From: Termitomyces sp. T153
Lineage: Eukaryota > Basidiomycota > Agaricomycetes > Agaricales > Lyophyllaceae
Assembly (NCBI GenBank): GCA_018296165.2
Contig: JACKQL020000133.1
Location: 51,400 to 115,399 of the forward strand
DNA: 64,000 nucleotides
Direction of reading: 5' to 3'
A model generated the notes under the pieces. It was not told where the DNA came from and did no database searches. It saw only the letters and a program-made list of their open reading frames with translations. Every line of letters begins with the position of its first letter. Position 1 is the stretch's first letter. A program made the position numbers and the translations under genes. This document shows positions 56,386 to 64,000 of this stretch, piece by piece.

Positions 56386-56441
<56 letters not shown>
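56385..56441. repeat. (ATT)n microsatellite
   Basis: About 18 ATT/TTA triplets in a row, replacing the start of the LTR. Confidence 0.95.
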
Positions 56442-56442
<1 letters not shown>

Positions 56443-56602
56443 TGATATTACATGGTAGCATCACATGATGCTACCTATAAATACAATTACTGTACTTACC
56501 TAAGGCAGCACCTTACTTATTACCTTGTAGAACAGAATCAATACTAGCTTGACTCATGGAGTGTGAACCATAAGCTGCATGACCCATAACAGAAATGTTA
56601 CA
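56442..56602 (+). repeat. LTR family A, 3' part
   Basis: Contains GGTAGCATCA-CA-TGATGCTACC (56454-56475), a TATA-like CTATAAATAC directly after it, CTAAGGCAGCACCTTAC (56500-56516), and the end GAAATGTTACA (56602). Matches 40500-40674. Confidence 0.78.
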
Positions 56603-57441
56603 ATGCCAGAGCAGACCAGGTGAATGGATGTCAAGGAGTATTGAGGGAAGCTTAAAGATGCCCAGAGCATGGCTGTCAGAAGCAAAGGTGTGTTGCTCCC
56701 AAGTCTCTTTTTACACTCCAATAGACATTGTACAGGTCAATTATGCACTTTACAACACATATTGAAACACCACTTATAGTCCAACTCACCTGTTCAGCCA
56801 TGTAAAAAATAAGTATCCCTGTAAATGAGTAATTTTAATCAAATCAATATAGTTGAAGATGCAATGGTCATGGTGCAGTTTGCAATAAAAAGCCTGATAC
56901 CATTGAAACATTGTTCATTTCTAGAATGAACAAAGTTGGGTTAGAAAAGCACAAAAAGGGTAGAGGGCAAGAGGGTTTCATATACTTATGTATATCATAG
57001 TGACAATACTCCACTCCTGCTAAGCACAGATTTTTTATTTTTTGTATGTTTGTGACCTTCATAAATTTTCCCAATTTCCACACAGCATGATAATCACATG
57101 ACTTTGTCATGTGTGGTCTGGGATGAATCAAACTGTTAATGCTCATGCTGGGTATATAACACAGAATGAAGTCAACTTTCTTGCTCTCCAGGGCATAATT
57201 GACAACATTTAAAGTCAGCTTCACATCTCTCCCCCTCCTATTCAACAAGCATCCAGCTCCAGTGCCTTGCCACCCCCCCTGGCCACTATTCTTGTGCCCA
57301 TTCCTAAGGCAAAAGAGCCTAACAAGGATGATGCCATCAGGGCACCCTTCACCTCAAATATCTCTTACCCTGATATATTCCTAATATTTCAGCCCCCATC
57401 CCATACCTGAACTTACCTATACTCTTCCTCTATGGGTTAGT
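56603..57441. other. No gene recognised
   Basis: CpG-free sequence. A minus-strand frame of 126 codons (57248-56868) has no recognisable domain. The last 250 bp has proline-rich plus-strand codons (SSALPPPLATILVPIPKAKE near 57260) that may belong to the decayed coding part of repeat family B. Confidence 0.35.
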
Positions 57442-57895
57442 GATAAGACCCAATTGTTGCTGGGCACTGTTATTGACATTTAGGACTATCTTATTTAAGC
57501 AGCACCTGATATGGACACAGCATGAGTTTGTACAAGTCATGCAACTTCACCACAAGGGATTGAGCCCCAATGTCTGGAATGACATAGCCATTGCATAGGA
57601 TTTTAGTGACCACAAGCCTGCTGGATCACAGGCTTCAGCATATGGAGTCTAGCTTTTGGATCTAGAATGATAAGGCTGAGACATTCTTTAGCAACAATTG
57701 CTAGCAACCTTCCCTAGCAACAACAATACCTCTTCTCAAAAATGAATATATTAAAGGCCATGTGACCTCTTACTTATAATTTCTCTTGTCTTGCTTACAA
57801 ACATACTTAGACAATGGCTACACTTCAGATATTGATGTTAGGTATGCTCTTCTATTGTTACTGACATTTATTATATATCTTGTTGACATTGTGTT
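57442..57895 (+). repeat. Repeat family B, copy 2
   Basis: Colinear with 45399-45860, same orientation, more decayed. Ends lose similarity near 57890. No terminal repeats or target duplications visible. Confidence 0.6.
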
Positions 57896-58097
57896 ATGAA
57901 TACTTGGTTACCATACTGACATCCAGTATGTATCAGGGACACTTTGGCAAACACTGTCACTGGTGGCAACTAATGTTTCCTTTCTAGATACTTTCTAAAT
58001 ACTATACCTATGAACAGTATAAATACTGCCTGTACATAGAGACAATAACAAGCCAACAAGGTATTGTTCCCCTCATTAGCTCTCAGCCTACCAGCAT

Positions 58098-58104
58098 CCC
58101 CAAT

Positions 58105-58137
<33 letters not shown>

Positions 58138-58152
58138 TACACATACACACAA
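58098..58152. repeat. (CT)n(CA)n compound microsatellite
   Basis: A CT run followed by a CA run with ATACA interruptions. Confidence 0.95.
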
Positions 58153-59062
58153 TTTCCCCTTGCTGAGTGAAGTTTCCCCTTACTTAGTGACTTGTCTCTA
58201 TCATTAGCAACTCATTTGTCTCCTCCTTTTTCCATCAACTTAGCAACCTATTCCTCTTTCACTTTCACTTCATAATCAACCTTATCATCTATTAGCTCTT
58301 GCTTTCTGGGACAGTCACTGACTTGTCCCCCCCCCAATTACATCCTATTGCCAGCTACCCTATCTGGTTGCCAGTGTTTAGCTCTTCTTTCTTTGGGTTT
58401 TCTACATAGCAGCTAGGTGGCATAGGAGCACATCATTGGGCATGCACCTGTGCTGCTTGATTCCTTGCCACCTGCCTTACATGCAGCACTTTGTAGCCAC
58501 ACACATGATATTAACACTTCCAAGCACACTGGGTGTAACAGGGGAGCACAGCCTAAAATGTCATGGAATGCCAGCCCATTCATTCTCCATGTATGTGGGG
58601 GTGTGGAATCCCATGGCTCTTGTAGCTTACTATACTTTCCTATTACAACCTCTGATGTACCATGCACCATGGCACTATGTGCCAAGCATGTTCATTGAAA
58701 AAAAAGGATGACAGCAAGATTGATGAAGTTGCCTCTATTGACAAATACCCTGGGATTAGCAAGCCCAGTGCCAGCACCAATGACTCAACCATTGCTAGCA
58801 AATCCACTTCTGTCAACAATTCTGCTGTGTCTAGTGAGCCTAGTGCCAGTGCCAATGACTGTGCCACTGCCAGTGAACCTGCTCCTTCCAATGAATCTGT
58901 TGTGCCCAGTGAGCCCAGTGTGGCCACCAGCAACCCTGCCATTCCCAGAAAATCTGCTTTGAGTAGCAAGGCTGGTGGGTCAAGCAGACTCATTAGTACC
59001 AAACCTGCTCCCACTACTGCAACCATCTCTATGGGATAACCATGTAATAAATGACAAGCATC
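58153..59062 (+). other. Serine/alanine-rich ORF and unassigned flank
   Basis: The plus strand from 58662 reads 125 codons of low complexity: repeats of about 14 residues such as SEPSASANDCATASEPAP and SEPSVATSNPAIPRKS, ending in TAA near 59037. Upstream, 58153-58660 has T-rich sequence with TTAGCAAC repeats. Low-complexity Ser/Pro/Ala linkers are typical of element-encoded proteins in this window. No domain. Confidence 0.4.
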
Positions 59063-59067
59063 ATATG

Positions 59068-60124
59068 TGTCACAACCCACTCCCTGGACCCCCAACCTTG
59101 TTCCCAACCTGCTCATTTCCCTGGAGTCCCTCTACAATGCCCCATTGAACCCCCTCAACCTTTGTCCACCCTCTACACCCACCCCAGATAACTCTGATGC
59201 TTCTCCAGCAAACTCCAATGGCCTCCTGGCTGACTCCAATGCCTTTTCTGCAGCTGTCAATGCTTCCCTTGACTCCCCCAAGCCCCTGGGACCCTTCCCA
59301 CTGTTCCTGACTCTGGCATATGTCACCAATTCATCTCCCTGGTTCACCCAACCAACCCCAGAGCATTACAATGACCCCAGAGCAGCTCACGTCCCCAACT
59401 AATCCCATCAGAACATCACCACAGCCTACCCCTGATCAGAACCAACACCCATTGACTCTACATGACTCTGTTGAGCCCTGCCACCACACCTGCTGTTCCC
59501 CAGAGCCCTTCAGTAGTCAGTATATAAGTTGTAGAGTAGCACCTCATACTCTAGTCTTGATATTGCATTAACTAGTTACTTGTGTCTCATGTTTCTTTTG
59601 TTTCTGTCTCTATTTTTTATTCTCAAATCTATTTCCTTTCCTCACTTCTGTCTTGTCTTGTTTCCATCTCACCTGGACTATCTCTGTTTCCTTTGTTTCC
59701 CTAAGTCCCTTTCATCTCTGACATCATTACAAACTCCATACATGCACTATGACCTTCAAACATTCCTATGACAACTCCAGACCTCACCCTTTGCTCAGCC
59801 CCAGAACCCATCAGTCTTGATTGATTCCCCATCAAACTCCAGCTCTGCTCCCATCATTCACAAAGCCTCCACTTACCCTGCAATCTATTTGCATGCCTAC
59901 AAACTTGTTCCTGATGCCTGCCCAAGCCCAACATTTAATATACTTGGTCTTAGACTTCCCAGACCACTCCAGACTTGCTCAGACCACTTCCTTTGGCTTC
60001 CCCTTGCAAGTCCCACTAGTCTGTGCCAACCCTGGAGCACTAGGTTATGAGTGCAGGATATCACATCTGCCTAGTAAGGACTTGCCCAGTGTAGTTGAGC
60101 CCCCATAGTCAGCAGAACCTGACA
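59068..60124 (+). mobile_element. Solo LTR, family 1, with ATATG target duplication
   Basis: Starts TGTCACAACCCACTCCC and ends AGCAGAACCTGACA (1057 bp), flanked by ATATG at 59063-59067 and 60125-60129. TATA-like CAGTATATAAG near 59517. It has no coding region. This is the best reference for the family in the window. Confidence 0.92.
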
Positions 60125-60369
60125 ATATGAAACTATCTATGCATGGGACTCCTGCTCTGCTCCAATGCCTTAGCTCCAAACTGTAACTGCACAACACTGG
60201 TGCTACACAATTCAAAGCTGTACCATCTTCCCTCATGTTCACATCATCACATTGAAGGAGCCTATTTATACACACCATACAACTGACTCCATTCAATTTA
60301 CGCCGCTCAAATGTTTCTTTTTGCAAAGATTCACTCGAGTACCTAGTACCGGAACGAAGAAACGAAAGA
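60125..60369. other. Transition from CpG-free repeats to island 2
   Basis: The first CpG dinucleotides appear near 60300 (TTTACGCCGCTC). This part is the 3' flank of the kinase gene. No repeat is recognised. Confidence 0.45.
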
Positions 60370-61700
60370 TCAGATTCGATGGCGGTCAATACTAAAATAA
60401 CGTATACAAAAACGATCACGAGGGGAATACTCCTTTGGCCAAACACGTTTCCTAAGCATCTTCGACTCAATTGGTTTGAGCATGTCCAGTGCCTTTGCAG
60501 GTGATGGCCGACTTTGTGGATTGCTTGCTGTCATGGCACTGGCCAATGGAAGGAAGACCTCAAGACCATCATATTTCTGGCTTAAGTGAGGACATATGGC
60601 ACACTACTGAAGGCTGAACCTACTTTGATAATTTGGAGCACAACGTTGCCCAGTTGGTAGACATCTACCTTCCATGGATCATAAGGACGATCGACCAGCA
60701 GCTCTGGCACAGACCGGTCCTGGCCATTGAGTCCAGTAATCGTTTCCAGTTCGTCATTAGCATAACGTTTAGACAATCCAAAATCAATGAAGTAATACTG
60801 AACAGGTCGAACTGACCAGCGGGGGTGCCACTTTAGACCATATTTTACCCCATCATGTGTGAAAGTATTGGCGAAATGTACACCGCGAGGAATTACTTTG
60901 GAGGCGTCCATCATGATGTTCAACTGGCATGCATCTCTAAGGGGGAATTAATTTCAGTCGTTGTCCTTGGAGGTGAATGGTACCTGTGGGCGATTCCATG
61001 CTCATGCAAGAAGTCCAAACACTAGACTCGCCTAAGTAACGGGCCAAAATGATATTGAGTACTGACCTTGATCAGTTGTTCCACCATCTCTGCAAATTCT
61101 CCAACATATCTGAAAGGCACTTTACTAAAGGAGACCAGCATTGGCGTGACTATCAAGGCCTTGGATTCATCGTTAGGCAAACGAAGAATGTCAAGGATTG
61201 GTACAGTATGGTTACGTTCCTCACGGGGCAGGCCTCTCAAGTATTGGGCAATCGATACTTCCTGTCGCCGCGTATCGACGCATTTCATAACAACCTTGAC
61301 ACCATCGCTGACCCGAATTGCGTCCATGTGGTATGTTCTCTGTTTTTGGCATGTAAATTTGAAAGATAAGTCATAAATTGTTTCACACCGTCATTATTTG
61401 CGCGTCCTCGAATTCCGATAGGTTTCTCTTGCGCATGTCGCAATTTCTCCAAGAAGGGACCCAATCTGGGCAATAACGCGGGCGCAGCCTGTACCCATGA
61501 GAAGATAGGAAGGGTTCCAGGCTAACCCAAAACATCTCCCTGTCTGTGAGTCTCCCAAGGAATATGTTGGCGTTGATGTGAGGAGCTACTTCGAGGACCT
61601 TTTTCAGGGTCTGTGGGGCCTCCTTCCACTTCTCTGACATGGTTTCATGCCATGCATTGGGTCTGCTGTACTGACGAGTATAGGGACTCACAGAAGACAT
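60370..61700 (-). CDS. Fungal protein kinase-like gene, 5 exons, 380 aa
   Basis: The exons on the minus strand are 61700-61389, 61339-61067, 61021-60984, 60936-60624 and 60576-60370; introns are 45-49 nt, all GT..AG and frame-preserving. After an N-terminal part (RRPRYCPDWVPSW-like: LRPRYCPDWVPSWRN), the kinase reads MDAIRVSDGVKVVMKCVD (ATP lysine), a catalytic loop HEHGIAHRDACQLNIMMD with HRD, and YYFIDFGLSKRY with an intact DFG. The C-lobe contains KVDVYQLGNVVL. It ends IRYFSIDRHRI. All catalytic residues I can check are present, so it may be active, unlike the kinase at 24283. CpG-rich, without stops. Confidence 0.9.
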
Positions 61701-62037
61701 GTCACTAATGTCAGGAGGTTATCGAGAACTTGAAGTTGTACTACGTAAGTGTTGAGGTTTGATGTCACGTGCAAGTTTGATGAACGATAGTAATCAACCA
61801 CTATCCACAAAAAAAAACCGTCATCAACTCGTTTGTACCTGCTACAATTCTTGCCCAAAAAAACGCCATCTCTCCATTAAGTTGTATATACTCTAATACC
61901 GATATTATTTTCACGACTGCTTTGGCAACACGGCAAATCGATACCCTTAGCGAAGCGGCAAGTTTACTATTATATATATCCGATCGTCATCGAGAACTAC
62001 GCCCTACAAAGTCTGCTTCAGGAGACTAAATCTGGCT
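61701..62037. other. Intergenic region; probable kinase promoter
   Basis: No ORF with a recognisable domain. An AT-rich stretch TTTACTATTATATATATCCG lies at 61963-61982. The minus-strand kinase starts at 61700, so its promoter should lie here. Confidence 0.4.
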
Positions 62038-62330
62038 TTACGGGGTCCGCAGACTGATTCGGGCTCCGGTCGAAAGCACAAATGGGTCCCATTCCTCCAG
62101 GAACAATTCCGAAATATCATATGTCTGTCTTTCAACTTGAACTTTTGTCACAGCTGTGCTCTGAGGAAAAGCTGGTAAATACATCATTGTTTCACCTTGC
62201 CAAATGACCAGAGAGTGCCGAGATGCCGTTATGTGGCGTAGAACCAAAAGTATAAAATCAAAATCGATGTCATCCTCGTATTCGATAACATGGAAAACAA
62301 ACCCCCACCCGCAAGCTCACATCCTTCTCC
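62038..62330 (-). CDS. Candidate minus-strand exon, unknown
   Basis: A minus-strand frame is open from about 62300 to TAA 62038 and reads IEYEDDIDFDFILLVLRHI, then SRHSLVIWQGETMMYLPAFP, then YDISELFLEEWDPFVLSTGA. The composition looks like protein, but no family is recognised and no start is certain. It overlaps the first exon of the plus-strand gene at 62290 head to head. Confidence 0.3.
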
Positions 62331-62635
62331 CTCTGATTCAGACGATCCTCGACAGCTCTCAGATCCCGTCATCCAGCTTCTGTTAACGAGCTTCCGCCAA
62401 CATGGAGTGTTGGTTCAATAGGTTCAGTATATAGCGAATGATCCTCATCTATCCGCCGTCGCGAAAAATGAAGATGAAGAGAAACTGATGGCGTAAGTGC
62501 AGACAGTCAGATTCTACAGCTTCTTTACTTACAAAAACTGATACCAGCTTGCTAAACAAGTTAAAAGAGCTTGAAACGGGCTACAAGAAGAACAAGGGCA
62601 AGGGCAAGGGCAAGGGCACACATAAAGAAGATTGA
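62290..62635 (+). pseudogene. Small two-exon gene with one in-frame stop
   Basis: Exons 62290-62492 and 62548-62635 join in one frame over a 55-nt GT..AG intron, giving 96 residues. It starts MENKPPPASSHPSPSDSDDP, has a helical middle (AVAKNEDEEKLMALLNKLKE) and ends in a lysine/glycine tail made by a GGCAAG repeat (NKGKGKGKGTHKED). TAG at 62419-62421 interrupts it. The stop lies at the join of a 9-bp tandem duplication (GGTTCAATA, GGTTCAGTA, 62412-62429); one unit alone leaves the frame open. No family recognised. Confidence 0.5.
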
Positions 62636-63076
62636 TGACCTGAGGAAGATACTTGAGGATGTAGAGATAGAGTATCAAGTGAACCATCACTGACTTGAAC
62701 GATCGCGAGATTGCTTCATTGACTTTGGACGACAGATCCGTTCTAATGCAGCTAGGAGGGCTGCCGAACTTCTAAATCGACTGGAAACACATTTCACTTG
62801 GGCGCACTGGACATCTTAGATATTAGCCAAGAAACCAACAGCATCGGAGAAATTTACCACGGGGGGAAAGTAGGAATACGCCTCACTTATGAATAACATG
62901 AGACTGACTCAACCTGTTAGCTACGCCAACACCAGCAGATAACACCAAATTCCAGACAGCTGATAGATTCGCCCCGAGAAGCTAACAAAGCCAATCGTTG
63001 AGAAGGCACACATAATAATCAAGTGCGAGCATCCTGTCATGTGTTATCATTTCACAAAGCATCTTATGGATCATAG
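62636..63076 (+). other. Island 2 spacer; coiled-coil-like codons
   Basis: Plus-strand frames with stops include IDFGRQIRSNAARRAAELLN near 62722, which may be a further decayed part of the gene before it. The acceptor for the next gene (ATCATAG) is at 63070-63076. An upstream exon of that gene probably lies here, but I could not identify it. Confidence 0.35.
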
Positions 63077-64000
63077 ACCGGCCCCTCAGAAAATGGTCGG
63101 CTTCCATACAACACACCTTCTGAATCAAGATACAGAATTTATTCGCAGCGAGAATATAATCGAGTCAGTTACCCAGAAGGCATATACAAGAGTGAGGTGC
63201 GAACCATATTTTCGCGTTGGTCACTTCACCAAGCAATTGGCTTGGACGGATATGTAGCTCCGCCCCACGCAAGAAATTCGACCTCGATACGAACCTCCTT
63301 CTGAATCGAGATACCGGATCGATTCTCAACGAGAACATAGCCGAGTGTGGTACCCACAAGGTACCTACAAGAGTGAAGTAAAACTACTTCTACCTCGACC
63401 TGTAACGTATTCCGCTGATACTCTCCCAGCTCCCGGCTTGCATCGGGTCAGCTATCTGGAAAATCCTCTGATACAATTCTTACGCTATTTATACACCATG
63501 CTATTACAGGAACACGAGTTCCATATGCACTCTCATTCTCAACCATCTCAATTTGGTAATGAGCATTATCAATCCGGACGACGCCTCGGGCAGCCTGGTG
63601 TTGAGGACCTTCAACCTGAAATGCGACCCGAGCAACCTCAGTCCGAAGAGCCTACAGGACGCACTAGTCAGGGATCTGATCGGCCTGCTCCATCGTACCA
63701 TTCAGAGGTTTTTTCCTTTCGCTCTTTCCCAGCTGAGAGCAAGATGCTGAAGTCATTCCAGGATCCAAACATGCCAGAGCTTCCACCGTACCACCTAGTA
63801 TGCTTGTTATTCATCCCATTCTGATGGTGATAGTGATACAACCGGATATACCCAGACGGCTGAAGATGGATCGTGTCGAATTAGCGCTCAAGCTTTTCAA
63901 ACCCCGCCAGACCTGACAAATCAGTATCTACAAAGACAATCCCAGGGTTATTCGGTATGTTTTCTATGCATATAGACGATTTACCGGCTTACAATGAGGC
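63077..64000 (+). CDS. Unknown gene with internal repeat, runs off the window
   Basis: Exons 63077-63196 (120 nt), 63258-63797 (540 nt) and 63856-63954 (99 nt) join in one frame over introns of 61 and 58 nt, and a further donor (GTATGT) stands at 63955. Both 5' and 3' ends lie outside what I can see. The first exon and the start of the second share a repeat: PSESRYRIYSQREYNRVSYP and PSESRYRIDSQREHSRVWYP, each followed by (E/Q)G(I/T)YKSE. The rest is hydrophilic, rich in Ser, Gln and Pro (ENPLIQFLRYLYTMLLQEHE, then GRRLGQPGVEDLQPEMRPEQ). No family or membrane segment recognised. Confidence 0.6.

Larger units (their letters stand above)
53821..56602 (+). mobile_element. LTR element with non-pol ORF (copy X2)
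   Basis: Colinear with X1 (37322-40674) from about 53880: the Ser/Ala-rich start (SSQIGILVPALPLAEAIKVY), the Lys-rich part at about 54430, AIDTERPKMDLKQLNHTVPG at about 55029, FHQISFFTTPDWRDCIMSQV at about 55413, and the 3' LTR at 56385-56602. The two copies diverge at many sites but keep the same order. Between coding end and LTR a TTA/ATT microsatellite replaces the PPT and first part of the LTR. Confidence 0.65.

Overview
The window looks like a fungal nuclear chromosome segment, most likely from a mushroom-forming basidiomycete (Agaricomycetes). It is a sea of decayed transposable elements around two short gene islands (about 23.86-28.2 kb and 60.29-64.0 kb). The assignment rests on introns of about 45-65 nt with GT..AG ends, two genes of the fungal protein-kinase-like type, and the mix of Helitron, Ty3/gypsy (chromovirus), Ty1/copia, Tc1/mariner and PIF/Harbinger sequences. 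I cannot name the species. Outside the islands CpG is almost absent (I see none in 12,001-12,600), and many in-frame TGA codons stand where an arginine CGA is expected. That is the footprint of cytosine-methylation decay. Inside the islands CpG is common and the genes read through cleanly after splicing.

Layout. 0-1.8 kb: tandem repeat, an isolated Helitron 5' end and an LTR fragment. 1.9-3.5 kb: a Tc1/mariner element with TA target duplication, inserted in a PIF/Harbinger transposase remnant (3.5-4.06 kb). 4.18-9.6 kb: Helitron copy 1, internally deleted and interrupted by two LTR insertions with 5-bp target duplications. 9.64-15.68 kb: Helitron copy 2 with the Rep (HUH/Y2) region but no helicase, carrying a solo LTR that itself carries a tRNA-type SINE with a 14-bp duplication. 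15.68-18.67 kb: gypsy LTR end and gag with a CCHC knuckle. 18.7-20.3 kb: short tandem repeats and an array of tRNA-like units. 20.3-23.86 kb: unrecognised spliced coding remnants, copia gag and a probable copia LTR.

Island 1 (23.86-28.2 kb) holds a 449-residue kinase-like gene in six exons (+) and a five-exon gene of unknown function (-). 28.4-37.3 kb is mostly one minus-strand chromovirus (LTR, chromodomain, integrase, RNase H, RT, protease) with a SINE copy beside it. 37.3-40.7 kb is a plus-strand element whose long ORF I do not recognise. It ends in a 202-bp LTR of the same family as the gag element at 15.7 kb, and a second copy lies at 53.8-56.6 kb. 40.7-53.6 kb is a mosaic of three gypsy pol remnants, LTRs and a stretch dense in the hexamer TTGCTA/TAGCAA. 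56.6-60.1 kb holds repeats and a solo LTR.

Island 2 (60.29-64.0 kb) holds an intact 380-residue kinase-like gene (-), a small two-exon gene interrupted by one stop (+) and a repeat-containing gene that runs off the right edge (+). Target-site duplications give a relative order of insertion at several places. Nearly all transposon genes are broken; the two kinases and the minus-strand gene in island 1 appear intact.
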